Counted from the first letter of the stretch, positions 26,650-37,560 are shown. The stretch is DNA of 64,000 nucleotides from Chloroflexota bacterium (GCA_014360755.1 JACIWX010000011.1:1-64000); one strand, 5' to 3'. A program made the numbers and translations. Notes: generated from the sequence alone by a model not told the origin.

Positions 26650-27012
26650 TTGCTTATCCCCCGTTGCCCCAGACGGGGCGTGGGGATTCGTTTATTCGTT
26701 TTCCCATTCGTTGATGGCCGTTTGCGGGCGAAATCAATGGGCGCAATGAATTGCGCCCCTACGGATCCCCCCTTGTCCCGGAGGGCGAGTCATGGACTCA
26801 CCCCTACGAGGGGGTATGGGGGGATTCGTTTATTCGTTCCCCTATTCGTTGATGGCCGTTTGCGGGCGAACACAAGGTTCGCCCCTGCGTATCCCCCCGT
26901 TGCCCCCTGGAGGGCGAGTCATGGACTCGCCCCTACGAGGGGGTATGGGGGATTCGTTTATTCGTTCCCCTATTCGTTGATGGCCGTTTGCGGGCGAACA
27001 CAAGGTTCGCCC
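26650..27012. repeat. GGGGCGA palindrome block between tail genes
   Basis: Three near-copies of the ATTCGTTTATTCG module with GGGCGAGTCATGGACTCGCCC and GGGCGAACACAAGGTTCGCCC. Splits what was presumably one phage operon. Confidence 0.85.
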
Positions 27013-29187
27013 CTACGCCCCCTCCAAATACACCGTTTGTATCCACACTGGCTCTCTCCGCAGCGGCTCATAGACCGTCTCGATGCCGTTCACGCGCCGC
27101 TTTGCCCCGGTAAACCCACCGCCAGTTTTGCTGTCTGTGATCTGCACGACATCGAACAATTCCAGCGCCACATTCGGCCTGGCTTTCAACCAGCCTGCAC
27201 ACACCTTCGCCGCCGCTTCATCCAGCAGCGCCTCTGCTACTGCCTGGCACTGCTCCACCGTCCCCAAGTGTGCGCTGTAGAAAACGCGCAGGGAATCCAT
27301 CCCACATGCCAAGCCCGCAGCCACCGCTCCCCCTTGGTAGGCAACGCCATTGCCCACCACCCGCACCCGCGTTGGCCAGGCAAAATGCTGCACATACTGC
27401 GCCGCAATCACTTCCCCGTCCTCGTAGACAGAATCAGGGGCTGGGCTTTCCCCCTGTGCCCAGGGGATGAAACAGTACAGCACATCCCCCTCATCCCCGT
27501 TCCCAAAGCGCGCCACTCCGCCGACCAGGTCCAGCAGACGGTTCAGGATCACCAACCCCGACATGCCCTCTGGGAACACCGCCGAGTCCCCTGCCACCTG
27601 GAAGGTTGAGCCGTGGATCTTGATCCACGTCCGACCACGCCAGTCCTCTGCTGGCGTAACAGAAAAGTATTCCACTACACGATTCCACAACGCTGCATTG
27701 TCAAAGGCACAACGAATGTACCCAACACGCGCCGCCAGCTCCTCGATGCACCAGCGCAGCGTCTTGTTTTGCCAGAGGATCGTGTAATCAGGACGCCACA
27801 TCTCAAATAATGTAAAACCGTCAACGGCATGGATGCGACACAGATTTCCACCACTTTCACGCACATTGCTGGCACGCCAGAAGTAAAACGGCCGGCTTTC
27901 CACGTACTCTGTGCCCGCTTCTGTCTTCAGACCATGTTCCACAATCACCTGCGCCAATGGACGTAGCGCCTCTGCCTCTGTCCCCGCTACCCCAGGGTTG
28001 TCAAAGTGGCCATCCCGATTGTCCAACTCTATGTCCACAAACCCGCGTTGCGGATATTCATGCATACGGTAACGCAAAACATCCCCCTGAAGCACTGTCA
28101 TCTCAAAAGCATCCTTGCCCGAGTACCACAAATCCAACTGGTATGCCTCGTGCACCTGGTACACATACAATGTGTTATGCACCTCTGCCATGTTCATCCG
28201 CCGTGAGTGCGTGGAATCAAACCCCAGCGGCACCTTGTAACTCCAGTGCGCAAAATCCCGCGACAAGAGGCAGACAGGCGTCCTCCACGAGAATGTCGCC
28301 GCGGTGAAGGTGTCCCAGTACACCAGCAGCCATTGGGAGCCCAAGTGGCTGCTCGTTCGCAGCAGGCAGGGCCACAGCGGCGCTGAACCAGCCAGCGGGA
28401 TGCCCGGTGGCGCGATGCCTTGATAGTCCGTCAGCGTGCCCGTGGCATAGTCCCACAGCCCGGACACGATGCGCCCATCCCCATTGCTTGCCCGGTCCAG
28501 CGATGCGACCACGGCATATTTGCCCCGTTCTTGCCACCATTGCGCCGATAACCCGTAGCAATTCGTGTATTCCCCGCCCGTCTCCATCAGGTACTGCACA
28601 TGCTTCACCGGCCCCCACGACCCGCCGCTCTTCTCCGCCATATAGACATAACGATAACCGGGGCGCCCGATCGTGTACCAGAGGTCATCGTGCCCCGCCG
28701 ATGCCAACTTGTAGGGGTAACTGGGCGACCGCCCCCAAGGAGCGATTATCTCTGCAGGCGTCCCCCAGGTGACGCCCCGATCCGTGCTCTCCAGCGCATA
28801 AATCTTGCCGTCCGACGCGCCAACGTAGAAAAGGCGCAGCACCCCGCCATTGTTCGAGAGTGCTACGTCTCCGTTAGGTGGGGGCAGCGCACCGCTGGCT
28901 ATCAGCGTCCAGTCCCCAGGCCAAGACCCCCAGCCGACTCCCGGCGCCGTAGGATCCAAAACCGAAAAGTCAGTAATGCGCCGCGCGTGCACCTGCCCCG
29001 AAGCATTCAACGTCACAACCACCAGAGCGCCATCGCCTGCCTCGCACATTGCCGACTGCGCACCGCTCGCCCCGCCAGAACCAATCCAGGCAAAGCGCGC
29101 CTGCTTGTCCCGCACCAATATGCGCACCAGCGGTTCTTGCGTCGCGGCACGCTGTGCCGCTGCCAGGGTCGGAGTCAACGTCCGCAT
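27013..29187 (-). CDS. Phage tail-tip-like protein with N-terminal propeller-like part
   Basis: A 724-residue protein. Residues ~50-340 contain beta-propeller-like, Asp-box-like elements (YVGASDGKIYALESTDRGVTWG; SLDRASNGDGRIVSGLWDY). From ~360 on, DVLRYRMHEYPQRGFVDIELDNRDGHFDNPG and the following 300 residues resemble minor tail or tail-hub proteins of siphoviruses. The ribosome-binding site GGAGGG lies in the end of the upstream gene, six bases away. The TAG stop belongs to a GTAGGGGCGAAC repeat. Confidence 0.72.
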   Translation of the reverse strand: MRTLTPTLAAAQRAATQEPLVRILVRDKQARFAWIGSGGASGAQSAMCEAGDGALVVVTLNASGQVHARRITDFSVLDPTAPGVGWGSWPGDWTLIASGALPPPNGDVALSNNGGVLRLFYVGASDGKIYALESTDRGVTWGTPAEIIAPWGRSPSYPYKLASAGHDDLWYTIGRPGYRYVYMAEKSGGSWGPVKHVQYLMETGGEYTNCYGLSAQWWQERGKYAVVASLDRASNGDGRIVSGLWDYATGTLTDYQGIAPPGIPLAGSAPLWPCLLRTSSHLGSQWLLVYWDTFTAATFSWRTPVCLLSRDFAHWSYKVPLGFDSTHSRRMNMAEVHNTLYVYQVHEAYQLDLWYSGKDAFEMTVLQGDVLRYRMHEYPQRGFVDIELDNRDGHFDNPGVAGTEAEALRPLAQVIVEHGLKTEAGTEYVESRPFYFWRASNVRESGGNLCRIHAVDGFTLFEMWRPDYTILWQNKTLRWCIEELAARVGYIRCAFDNAALWNRVVEYFSVTPAEDWRGRTWIKIHGSTFQVAGDSAVFPEGMSGLVILNRLLDLVGGVARFGNGDEGDVLYCFIPWAQGESPAPDSVYEDGEVIAAQYVQHFAWPTRVRVVGNGVAYQGGAVAAGLACGMDSLRVFYSAHLGTVEQCQAVAEALLDEAAAKVCAGWLKARPNVALELFDVVQITDSKTGGGFTGAKRRVNGIETVYEPLRREPVWIQTVYLEGA

Positions 29188-29193
29188 CGTGTG

Positions 29194-30138
29194 CTATCCC
29201 TCCGCTGGCGGGGGCACCTGAGCTGCTTGCCCAGTTCCCTGCTGCCCAACGCTGAAGAAACAGACCTGTTGTACCTGCGCATCGGAGACAGCAAGGAGTA
29301 CACGGCGGATGAGGGGTGCCAGGCGGTGCTGCAGTTTTTCGCGCGCCAGATCGCCCGGCGCCTGCACCATCAGAACGCCGTCGTGAAAGGAATGCGCCTT
29401 TGATCGCAACAGGCAGGTCTCAAAGGCGCTGCGCGTCAACTGCAAACGCAATTCATCCAACGCTTCCTGCCACCAATGGTTCATCAGGTTTTCTTCTCTG
29501 GAGTTATTCGTGAGGGGGAGGACAGGACGCGCGGTGTTTGGGGCGGTGGGGCTAGGGCGCGAGGCATCAGGCGTGGGAGATGGGGCGATAGGGGTGGTGT
29601 GGGGTGCAGCAGATGGCGGCGAGGCGGCAGGCGCAAGGGCTTCCTCGCAGGGCGGTGTGCCGATGCCATGGCGCTCCAGCCAGTTGGCATGGTCGCGCTG
29701 CAGGCTGGGGGAGAGGCGTGCCACCTGTTCCGGCCGCAACAAGGGCAGCGTTTTGCACACGCGGAAGGTGTAACTGGCGGTGGGCCCATAGCCCCGGCGG
29801 ATGACCTGCACCAAGCCTTCACGGTGCAGGATGTCCAATGCCCCCTCGTGGCGGGAAGGGGACGCGGCGCCTGCATCCTTGGCTCTCCTGCGCCTCCCGG
29901 TCACCACGGCGCGGTTGTGGTCGCTGTTGGTGAGCATGCGCGCCAGGCGCGAGATAGAGGGATAGGCGATGTCGCGCTCCCCGTAGCAGAAGGAGAGCAA
30001 GAGTTCCCACAGGGCAAAGGCGGTATTGCCCAGGTAGGGCCGCCAGAAATACAGGGCGTAATTGGAGACGACGGTATAGCCACATTGCGCCGGATCCAAC
30101 GAGTCCCCTATGTCATGCGGTGAATGGTCATCGGACAT
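29194..30138 (-). CDS. Winged-helix protein with C-terminal DnaA N-domain-like module
   Basis: A 314-residue protein. Residues ~20-150 form a replication-initiator-type winged helix (YYVVSNYALYFWR-like start, AYPSISRLARMLTNSDHNRAVVTGRRRR, ALDILHREGLVQVIRRG). A Pro/Ala-rich linker (~170-225) follows. The last ~80 residues match the DnaA N-terminal (domain I) fold: WWQEALDELRLQLTRSAFETCLLRSKAHSF, DGVLMVQAPGDLAREKLQHRLAPLIRRVL. Domain I binds the replicative helicase. It may be the element's replication or regulation protein. The start at 30138 has GGAGG upstream. Confidence 0.78.
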   Translation of the reverse strand: MSDDHSPHDIGDSLDPAQCGYTVVSNYALYFWRPYLGNTAFALWELLLSFCYGERDIAYPSISRLARMLTNSDHNRAVVTGRRRRAKDAGAASPSRHEGALDILHREGLVQVIRRGYGPTASYTFRVCKTLPLLRPEQVARLSPSLQRDHANWLERHGIGTPPCEEALAPAASPPSAAPHTTPIAPSPTPDASRPSPTAPNTARPVLPLTNNSREENLMNHWWQEALDELRLQLTRSAFETCLLRSKAHSFHDGVLMVQAPGDLAREKLQHRLAPLIRRVLLAVSDAQVQQVCFFSVGQQGTGQAAQVPPPAEG

Positions 30139-30159
30139 TGCTTCCTCCACGCTCCATTG

Positions 30160-30606
30160 GCTTGTAGTGAGCGCCCGTTCGCTTGCAGGCTTGTAGTGAG
30201 CGCTTTAGCGCTCAATGCGCACTGAAGTGCGCACTACGAACCTGTGAGCGCTCAATGCGCACTGAAGCCTTGCCCTGAGCGCAGGCGAAGGGTGCGCACT
30301 ACGAACCTCATTTCCCATGCCCCGGCGGACTGTGGTCCGTCGGGAGCGGCAATCACAGTCGGCTTCAGCGGCATCTGCTCACCACCACGCCAGGGATTGA
30401 AATCCCTGGCTCAAACGGTGCAAGCCCCCTGAAGGGGGCTATAGCCAATGTCAGTCGGCTTCAGCCGACTTGCCCGTTTCAGCCAGGGAATTTTATTCCC
30501 TGGCGGCTCATTTGGCTTGTAGTAAGCGCCCGTTCGCTTGCCCCTTCGCTGCGCTCAGGGCAAGGCTCAGGGCAAGCTTTAGCGCTCAATGCGCACTACG
30601 AGCCTT
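30160..30606. repeat. REP-like clusters and hairpin mosaic
   Basis: No gene. GTAG-footed palindromes at 30167-30308 and 30510-30606 flank CCAGGGATTGAAATCCCTGG, AGCCCCCTGAAGGGGGCT and AGTCGGCTTCAGCCGACT hairpins. Confidence 0.85.
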
Positions 30607-30627
30607 ATTTCACTAAAATATATAATC

Positions 30628-30885
30628 TCATTCACTATTACTCATATCTTGCAACAAAAAAAGAAGCACTTCGTCGCGCAGGTGCGGATAGGCTTTCAGC
30701 AAGCCATGGAGAAACTTGCGCCCCGGGCTGCGGCAGCCGCTGTAGACCATGCCCAGCATGCTGACGCTGACGCCCAACCGCTGTGCCATTTCAGCGGTGC
30801 TCAAATGCTCATCGCGCTGCAGACCGCGCAGCATGCGCACCAATCGTCGGATGCGCACGCGTGGGGTGGTATGCTTCTGTGTCAT
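30628..30885 (-). CDS. Small HTH regulator
   Basis: An 85-residue XRE-like helix-turn-helix protein (LSTAEMAQRLGVSVSMLGMVYSGCRSPGRKFLHGLLKAYP). The start at 30885 has AGGAGG upstream. It is first in the leftward phage-like operon and divergent from the XRE gene at 31450. A near-perfect operator dyad lies in its predicted promoter, suggesting autoregulation or a phage-type switch. Confidence 0.85.
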   Translation of the reverse strand: MTQKHTTPRVRIRRLVRMLRGLQRDEHLSTAEMAQRLGVSVSMLGMVYSGCRSPGRKFLHGLLKAYPHLRDEVLLFLLQDMSNSE

Positions 30886-30901
30886 AAGCCTCCTGGTATG
30901 T

Positions 30902-30943
30902 GTTACGTATTACGTATTGCGTATTGCGTATTCCGTCGCATCC
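30902..30943. repeat. CGTATTN heptamer array
   Basis: Tandem 7-base units CGTATTA, CGTATTG, CGTATTG, CGTATTC. Same class at 43982-44028 and 56340-56376. Confidence 0.8.
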
Positions 30944-31034
30944 CTGCTCCCTAGCCCCTTTGCTCCTCCACATCCCTGCTCCTCCGCGCCCGCTCCCGCC
31001 CTCCCTGACCACCTCACCGCCTATTTCTATGTCT

Positions 31035-31063
31035 ATATTAGCACATATGTTCTAATTTGTCAA
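31035..31063 (-). promoter_or_regulatory. Promoter with embedded operator for the leftward HTH gene
   Basis: Minus strand: TTGACA (31058-31063), 17-base spacer, TAATAT (31035-31040). The spacer carries the dyad TTAGAACATATGTGCTAA (31038-31055), one mismatch from perfect and similar to GAAC-N4-GTTC LexA boxes. Confidence 0.7.
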
Positions 31064-31092
31064 GCAAAATTCACGCAATTTTCACGATTTCC

Positions 31093-31133
31093 CCACAAAT
31101 TTTTTCACAAAAGTGAAATTTTTGTGGTAAAAT
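31093..31133 (+). promoter_or_regulatory. Operator dyad and promoter of the XRE gene
   Basis: CCACAAATTTTTTCAC (31093-31108) is the inverse of GTGAAATTTTTGTGG (31113-31127) apart from one T. The dyad abuts an extended -10, TGGTAAAAT (to 31133). It lies 30 bases from the leftward promoter, a divergent switch layout. Confidence 0.6.
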
Positions 31134-31199
31134 GATTGAAAAGGGAGAAGATGGCGAATGGGCAATGGGCAATGGACAATGACCAATGGCCAAAACAGG

Positions 31200-31365
31200 G
31201 GGATCTGTGGGGGCAAGCCTCCAGTTTGCCCTCACCCCTGCTCTCTCCCTGGAGGGGTCTATCCCCCCATCCCCCCCTTCGTAGGGGCGAATCCTAGATT
31301 CGCCTTCAGGGGGCAAGGGGGGATGAACCAAGGGGCGTAGGGGCGAACCTTGTGTTCGCCCCCTT
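31200..31365. repeat. GGGGCGA palindrome block
   Basis: Inserted in the XRE leader; no gene. Confidence 0.8.
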
Positions 31366-31449
31366 CTGGCCGCATAGCACATGCGACAGAAATCCGCTAC
31401 TTGGGAGCAGGATAAACGTCTCCATAGATGAGAGGGAAGAGGAGAAAAC

Positions 31450-31857
31450 ATGTCACTGGGTCAAGCAATTCGCACTATCCGTCAGGAAGCAGGATTGAGC
31501 CAGAAGGAACTGGCTGAAGCCGCCGGCATTGACCAGTCCTATCTGAGCATGATTGAATCGGATCAGCGGCGCAATCCCGGCACGCGCATCATGGCGCGCC
31601 TGGCACAGGCGCTGCGCGTGTCCATGGATGAATTGGCGGCACGCGCCGGCTACCTGCCCCGCACCCCGCCACCCGACGCCCTGGCTGAGCAGGCGCTGCG
31701 CCTTTTCCGCCAACTCCCCCGTTGGCGACAGGAAGATGTCGTGGCACAACTGGAATTGTACCTGCGGCTCACCGCACAAGGACCACGCGTGATTGGCGGA
31801 GAGGAGGAAAACCATGTTCAGACGGAACAAACCACAGCCGGTAGCCAAGCCGCTTGA
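31450..31857 (+). CDS. XRE-family regulator
   Basis: A 135-residue protein with a classical XRE helix-turn-helix at residues 5-65 (LGQAIRTIRQEAGLSQKELAEAAGIDQSYLSMIESDQRRNPGTRIMARLAQAL). A helical C-terminal part (LAEQALRLFRQLPRWRQEDVVAQLELYLRL) probably dimerises. The start has GGAGAAAAC upstream. It overlaps the next small gene by 44 bases. Candidate repressor of the divergent phage-like operon. Confidence 0.9.
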   Translation: MSLGQAIRTIRQEAGLSQKELAEAAGIDQSYLSMIESDQRRNPGTRIMARLAQALRVSMDELAARAGYLPRTPPPDALAEQALRLFRQLPRWRQEDVVAQLELYLRLTAQGPRVIGGEEENHVQTEQTTAGSQAA

Positions 31858-31990
31858 ATGGGACTTTTACCGCTATTTCCTGCGCCTGAGCGAGCAGGAA
31901 CAGCGCCGCATCTTGGAGGATCTCTCCCAGCCCTTCCAGCGCCTGTGGCTCATCGTAGATGCGCAGGGGGTGCGGAGGCTGGAGGAGTAA
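31814..31990 (+). CDS. Small protein overlapping the XRE gene
   Basis: A 58-residue basic, helical protein (EWDFYRYFLRLSEQEQRRILEDLSQPFQRLW). The start at 31814 has GGAGGAAAACC directly upstream and lies inside the XRE end, so translation is coupled. Unknown function. The TAA stop lies at the edge of a heptamer array. Confidence 0.65.
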   Translation: MFRRNKPQPVAKPLEWDFYRYFLRLSEQEQRRILEDLSQPFQRLWLIVDAQGVRRLEE

Positions 31991-32021
31991 GTAGTGACGA
32001 GTGAGGAGTGAGGAGTGACAT
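31984..32021. repeat. GTGANGA heptamer array
   Basis: About five 7-base units (GTGACGA, GTGAGGA variants) directly after the small gene's stop codon, followed by a CACGAAG-type repeat (32030-32100). Confidence 0.8.
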
Positions 32022-32118
32022 GAAGACACGAAGGGGGAAAGAATAGAAATCTTTGTGTCTTCGTGTCTCGGTGTTGGAAGGAACTGTCTTCGTGGTGGAA
32101 GGAATGAAGGAGGAAATG

Positions 32119-35100
32119 ATGCTCTGGCCAGGGGAACCGCCTTTTCTCTTTTTCTGGCTTGCCGTGGTTGCTTTTTCCCTCGTGCTGGCATGGTGGGCAT
32201 GGAGCCGCCGCCCTGCGCCCGGCGTGAGGAGTTTTACCGCTATTGTGCTGTCCCTGGTGGTGTGGAGCACGGCGCAGGTGCTGCATTTTGCCAGTGCCTC
32301 TCCTGCCGCGCAGGAGTTTTGGCACAACGCCGAGTTCCTGGGCATGGTTACGGTGCCTACCGCCTGGCTGGCTTTTGCCCTGCGCTTCACCCAGCAGGAT
32401 CAGCCCGTGAAATGGCGGGAAATAGCGTTGCTGGCTATCGAGCCAGCCCTCACGGTGTTTCTGGCATGGACGAACGGAGCCCATGGCTTGGTCTGGCGGG
32501 GCACTGCCGGTGCGCTGGCAATGTCTCCCGGCCCTTGGTTCTGGGTGCACACTGCCTATTCCCACCTGTTGCTTTTCGTGGGCGTGCTCTGGTTTCTCCA
32601 GTTGCTGGTGCGCGGCTCGCGCCTCTACCGCGCCCAGGGCATGGCTTTGCTGTTCGGCGTGCTGCTGGCTTGGATGGGGGGCAACGCACACCACCTCTTT
32701 CCCACTTTGGGCGCAGCGCCCATGACCGTGGCTCTGCTGCTCTTTAACGTGGGCGCTGCCTGGGGCTTGCTGCACTACCGCCTGTTCGACCTCATCCCCA
32801 TCGCGCGCGCCACCGTGGTCGAACAATTGGGGGATGCCGTATTCTTGTTCGATGCACAGAGACGTCTCGTGGATTGCAACCAAGCCGCGCAACGCCTGCT
32901 CGGCAAGCCAGCCTCTGCCCTCCTGGGCAAGACCTCGCTGGAACTCTTCCCGGACTATCAACAGTTGATCACAGCGTACCGAGACGCCGAAGAACTGCGC
33001 CAGGAACTCACGGTAGACACTGCCGAAGGGCAGCGCTACTATGACCTGCGTGTCATGCCCCAGCGCGACCGTTATGGCGAGATAGCAGGCCATCTCGCGA
33101 TACTCTATGACATGACGGGACGCAGACGTGCCGAAGAGGCACTGCACAAAGCAGAGCAGGAGAAAATACTCATCTTGGACCACATGTCCGAACTGCTCGC
33201 CTATCAGGATATGGAGCACCGCGTGATCTGGGCGAACAGGGCAGCTGCTGATTCGGTAGGCTTGAGTGTCGAGCAACTGGTCGGGCGGCACTGCTACGAA
33301 ATCTGGCATCAGCGCAACACGCCCTGCCCCGGCTGTCCCGTGGCGAGGGCACGGGAAAGCGGCAAGCCAGAGGAGAGCGAGATGGCTACCCCCGATGGCA
33401 GAGGATGGCTCATCCGGGGCTACCCCGTGCACGATGCGCAGGGCAAGGTCGTGGGCATCGTCGAGGTCACGCAGGACATCACGGCGCGCAAACGTGCCGA
33501 GGAGGCGTTGCGACAGAGCGAGGAACGTTACCGCAGCCTGTTCCTGCGTGTGCCGGTTGGCATCTACCGCACCACACCAGACGGGCAGATTATGGAAGCC
33601 AACCCGGCGTTGGTGCGCATGTTCGGCTACCCCGACCTGCAATCCCTGTTGGCAGTCAATGCGAACGATATTTTCGTCAACCCGGAGGACCGCCAGCGGG
33701 AACTGGCATTGTTGGAACGGGATGGTTTTGTGCATGACTTTGAAATGCAACAACGCCGCTACGATGGCAGCGTGATATGGGTACGGGACCAGGTCACGGC
33801 GGTGCGGGATGCCACAGGCAAGGTGCTCTACTACGATGGCAGCCTGGAGGACATTACCGCGCGCAAGCAGGCAGAGGAGGCCCTCCAGCAGCGCATCGCG
33901 GAACTGACGGCGCTGCAGGAAACGGTGCTCGCCATTGCTGCGCCGCACGAACTGACGAAACTGCTGCAGACCATCGTCGAGCGGGCGGTAGGGTTGCTCC
34001 ATGCCGCCGGCGGAGGGCTGTACCTGTGCGACCCCGAACGGCAAGAGGCACGCTGTGTGGTGAGCTACAAGACGGCGCGCGACTATACCGGGGTGGTGCT
34101 CAAGTACGGCGAAGGCGCAGCGGGCACCGTGGCTCTGACCGGCAAGCCACTCATCATTGATGATTACCGCACCTGGGCGCGTCGGAGTGCTGTGTTCGAA
34201 CAAGACCGGCCCTTCACCGCCGTGTGCAGCGTGCCCCTCATCTGGCAGGGCGAGGTCATCGGCGTGCTCCATGCCCTGGAGGATAGCAAACTGCGCCGTT
34301 TCACACCACAGGACGTGGAATTGCTGACCCTTTTCGCCAACCACGCCGCCATCGCCATCGCCAACGCCCGCCTCTATGAAGCGATGCAACGCGAATTGGA
34401 AGAGCGTAAGCGGGCGGAGGAACAGTTGCAGCGCCGCAGCCAGGAACTGGCTAGCCTGTACGAGATGGCATTGGAAACCACTGCCCAACTGGATTTGCAA
34501 CAACTCTTGCCCATCCTTGTGGAACGAGCCAACTCCCTGCTGCACGGCTTGGGAACCGGCATCTACCTGTACCGCCCGCAATCGGATGATTTGGAATACG
34601 TCGCTGCCTGCGGGGCGGCAGCGCCGTTTGTGGGCCATGTGCTCCAGCGCGGCGAGGGCATGGCGGGCAAAGTGCTGGACAGCGGCATGCCCATGACCGT
34701 GGACGATTACCACCGTTGGCCCGGGCGAGCAGCCCTCTTCGAACAGCACGAAGCAGGAGCCGTGCTGGCGGTGCCGGTCAAATGGGGTGAGCAGGTGTTG
34801 GGCGTCTTGGACATATTGCGGGAGCGGGGGTCCAATTACAGCGAGGACGACGTCCGCCTCTTGAGCCTCTTTGCCAACCAGGCTGCTATCGCCATCCGCA
34901 ACGCGCAGGTCATTGCCGCCGAGACCGCGCAGCGCCGTCGTGCCGAAGCCCTCGCAAAAGCCTCAGCTGCCCTGACCAGCACCCTGGAACTGGAGCACTT
35001 GCTGGAGAACGTGCTCTCCGCTGCCATCCAGGCTATCCCCGCGGCGGAGAAGGGGAGCATCCTCCTGGTGGACGAGCCAAGCGGCGAACTGCGTGTGCGC

Positions 35101-37560
35101 GCCCTGGTGGGCTATACGGACCCGCGCATCCGCCAGACGCGCTTTGTGCGCGCGGAGGGCTACTCTTCCCAAGCGCTGCGCGAAGGCAAGCCCCTCATGA
35201 TTGCCGATGCCCGCACGGGAGATATTTGCTACAATGGCGAGATTGAGGAAATGCGCGCCATCCAATCCGCCATCGTGGCTCCCCTGCGCTACCGCGAGCG
35301 CATCATCGGTGTCATCTCCCTGGACAATGCCAGCCGCAAAGCCGCCTTCAGCGCCGAGGATCTGGCTCTGCTGGATGCCTTTGCCAACCAGGCAGCAGTT
35401 GCCATTGCCAATGCCCAACTCTACGAAGCGGCCCAGCAGGAATTGGCGGAGCGCAAGCGTGCCGAGGAGGAACTGCGCCAACGCAGCGAGCAGCTGGCTA
35501 CTTTGTATGACCTGTCTCTGGAGATCGCCTCCCAACTGGAACTGGAGCAACTCCTGCCCACCATTACACAGCAAGCGATGCAACTGCTCCGTGCCACCAG
35601 TGCGGACCTCTCGCTCTACCGGCCAGAGCATGACGACCTGCAGGCAGCAGTGGTCTATGGCGTGCCTGACTCCTTCGTCGGCACGGTGCTGAAGCGCGGC
35701 GAGGGGCTATCGGGCAAAATCCTGCAGAGTGGCGAGGCGCTGGCGGTCGAGGATTATTCCTCTTGGCCCGGGCGAGCAGCCGTTTACGAGGGCTATTACT
35801 TTGGCGCTATGGTGGGCGTGCCCATCCGCTGGGGCGAGCAATTCCTCGGCACCATTGACGTAGCGCGCCAGGGCGGTCCTCCCTTCACGGAAGAGGAGAA
35901 GCGCTTGCTCTCCCTCTTCGCCAACCAGGCGGCAGTTGCCATTGCCAATGCCCGCCTCTACGATAACGTGCGCCGCGAATTAGCCGAACGCCAGCAAGCA
36001 GAGGCTGCCCTGCGCGCAAGTGAGGCACACTATCGCACCCTCTTCGAGTCCTCCCGGGAAGGCATCGTCATCACCGATGCCGAAAGCCGCATCGTGGCAG
36101 CCAACCCCGCTGCCGCCCAGATACTGGGCTATTCCAGCCCCGAGGAACTGGTGGGCACATCGGGCTGGGATTTGTACCTCGACCCGCTCCAGAGGAGAGC
36201 CTGGTCCCGTGCGCTGCGGCAGAAAGGCTATGTGGAAGCCATGGAACTGCGCGCAAAGCGAAAGGACGGCACAGAAGTTGCTCTCCTGGGCGGGGGCGTG
36301 CTGCGCTGCGATGCCGAGGGCAATATCCAGGGCACGGAGATGATGTTCATGGACATCAGCGCCCTCAAGCGTGCGGAGGAGGAGCGCCAGAAATTGGAGG
36401 AGCAACTGCGCCAGGCGCAGAAGATGGAGGCATTGGGCTTGCTGGCTGGCGGCATTGCCCACGAGTTCAACAACCTGCTCACCATCATCCAGGGCAATGC
36501 GGAACTGGCGCTCCTGTCGCTGACCCCCGATCAGGCGAATTACCAGGAACTGCTCACCATTTTCAAGACCTCCGAGCGGGCAGCCGCCTTGACGCGCCAG
36601 ATCCTTGCCCTCAGCCGCCGCCAGATTTTGCAACGCACGGAACTGGACCTGAACATGCTCGTCTCGAACCTATCCACCATGCTGCGGCGCCTCATCGGCG
36701 AGTCCATCGAACTGCGCACCGCACTGGCGCCCCAACTGCCGCCGGTGCTGGCTGATGGCAGTGCGGTGGAGCAGGTCATCATGAACCTAGCGCTCAATGC
36801 ACGCGATGCTATGCCCCAAGGCGGCGTGCTCACCATCCAGACCGCGCCGGTGACATTGGACGAAGCCTTCTGCCGCACCCATCCCGAGACCAAGCCCGGG
36901 GACTATGTCTGCCTGACGGTGGCGGACACCGGCATCGGGATGGATGAGAAGGTGCGCAGCCGCCTCTTCGAGCCCTTCTTCACCACCAAAGAGGCTGGCA
37001 AAGGCACTGGGCTGGGGCTTTCCGTGGTCTATGGCATTGTCAAGCAGCATGAGGGGGCGATTGACGTAGAGACTGCCCCTGGCAAAGGTGCCAAGTTCTT
37101 CATCTACCTGCCTGTTTACCAGGCGCAGGAACCGCTGGTAAAGAAGGAGGAAGTGGTAGCAACTGGATTGCCGCGCGGCACGGAGACGGTGCTCGTCGCC
37201 GAGGATGAGGAGCCAGTGCGCGAATTCGTGCGTGAGGTGTTGACCAAACTGGGCTACACCGTGCTGACCGCGAACGACGGCGCAGAAGCGCTGGACTTGT
37301 TCCATGCCGATCCAGAGCGCTTTGACCTGGTCATCCTGGACGCCGTCATGCCGCGCCTTACGGGGCAGGAAACATACGAAGCCATGGCGGCTGTACGCCC
37401 CGACCTGCCGGTGCTGTTCGTCACGGGCTATGCCGCACACATGGTCTACATGCCCCCTTCCCAACTCGCCGCCCTGCCCATCCTGCAAAAGCCCTTCACC
37501 ATGGCAGACCTCGCGCGGAAGGTGCGGGAGGTGCTGGAGGAGGGGGAGAGTGATAAGTGA
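32119..37560 (+). CDS. Giant hybrid histidine kinase: 7TM, PAS, four GAF, HisKA, HATPase, receiver
   Basis: About 1813 residues. The N-terminal seven-helix membrane region (~5-235) resembles the 7TM sensor module of histidine kinases. PAS domains follow at ~245, ~365 (with a CPGCP motif) and ~480. Four GAF domains lie between ~620 and ~1280; the first, second and fourth are clearly related by duplication. A fourth PAS sits at ~1295-1420. The kinase core has the phospho-acceptor in GGIAHEFNN (about His1448), N box [10 protein letters not shown] and G boxes DTGIGMD and GTGLGLSVV. The receiver ends the protein ([25 protein letters not shown]). The frame is open upstream to 32053, but that part is CACGAAG-type repeat; AGGAGG precedes 32119. 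The stop lies in a heptamer array. The ligands are unknown. Confidence 0.9.
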   Translation: MLWPGEPPFLFFWLAVVAFSLVLAWWAWSRRPAPGVRSFTAIVLSLVVWSTAQVLHFASASPAAQEFWHNAEFLGMVTVPTAWLAFALRFTQQDQPVKWREIALLAIEPALTVFLAWTNGAHGLVWRGTAGALAMSPGPWFWVHTAYSHLLLFVGVLWFLQLLVRGSRLYRAQGMALLFGVLLAWMGGNAHHLFPTLGAAPMTVALLLFNVGAAWGLLHYRLFDLIPIARATVVEQLGDAVFLFDAQRRLVDCNQAAQRLLGKPASALLGKTSLELFPDYQQLITAYRDAEELRQELTVDTAEGQRYYDLRVMPQRDRYGEIAGHLAILYDMTGRRRAEEALHKAEQEKILILDHMSELLAYQDMEHRVIWANRAAADSVGLSVEQLVGRHCYEIWHQRNTPCPGCPVARARESGKPEESEMATPDGRGWLIRGYPVHDAQGKVVGIVEVTQDITARKRAEEALRQSEERYRSLFLRVPVGIYRTTPDGQIMEANPALVRMFGYPDLQSLLAVNANDIFVNPEDRQRELALLERDGFVHDFEMQQRRYDGSVIWVRDQVTAVRDATGKVLYYDGSLEDITARKQAEEALQQRIAELTALQETVLAIAAPHELTKLLQTIVERAVGLLHAAGGGLYLCDPERQEARCVVSYKTARDYTGVVLKYGEGAAGTVALTGKPLIIDDYRTWARRSAVFEQDRPFTAVCSVPLIWQGEVIGVLHALEDSKLRRFTPQDVELLTLFANHAAIAIANARLYEAMQRELEERKRAEEQLQRRSQELASLYEMALETTAQLDLQQLLPILVERANSLLHGLGTGIYLYRPQSDDLEYVAACGAAAPFVGHVLQRGEGMAGKVLDSGMPMTVDDYHRWPGRAALFEQHEAGAVLAVPVKWGEQVLGVLDILRERGSNYSEDDVRLLSLFANQAAIAIRNAQVIAAETAQRRRAEALAKASAALTSTLELEHLLENVLSAAIQAIPAAEKGSILLVDEPSGELRVRALVGYTDPRIRQTRFVRAEGYSSQALREGKPLMIADARTGDICYNGEIEEMRAIQSAIVAPLRYRERIIGVISLDNASRKAAFSAEDLALLDAFANQAAVAIANAQLYEAAQQELAERKRAEEELRQRSEQLATLYDLSLEIASQLELEQLLPTITQQAMQLLRATSADLSLYRPEHDDLQAAVVYGVPDSFVGTVLKRGEGLSGKILQSGEALAVEDYSSWPGRAAVYEGYYFGAMVGVPIRWGEQFLGTIDVARQGGPPFTEEEKRLLSLFANQAAVAIANARLYDNVRRELAERQQAEAALRASEAHYRTLFESSREGIVITDAESRIVAANPAAAQILGYSSPEELVGTSGWDLYLDPLQRRAWSRALRQKGYVEAMELRAKRKDGTEVALLGGGVLRCDAEGNIQGTEMMFMDISALKRAEEERQKLEEQLRQAQKMEALGLLAGGIAHEFNNLLTIIQGNAELALLSLTPDQANYQELLTIFKTSERAAALTRQILALSRRQILQRTELDLNMLVSNLSTMLRRLIGESIELRTALAPQLPPVLADGSAVEQVIMNLALNARDAMPQGGVLTIQTAPVTLDEAFCRTHPETKPGDYVCLTVADTGIGMDEKVRSRLFEPFFTTKEAGKGTGLGLSVVYGIVKQHEGAIDVETAPGKGAKFFIYLPVYQAQEPLVKKEEVVATGLPRGTETVLVAEDEEPVREFVREVLTKLGYTVLTANDGAEALDLFHADPERFDLVILDAVMPRLTGQETYEAMAAVRPDLPVLFVTGYAAHMVYMPPSQLAALPILQKPFTMADLARKVREVLEEGESDK

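Noticed and set aside
31873-34749. Very long minus-strand open frame (958 codons) opposite the hybrid kinase
   Set aside because: It is antisense to a clearly recognisable kinase; GC-rich codon bias keeps the opposite frame open. No domain pattern or ribosome-binding site.
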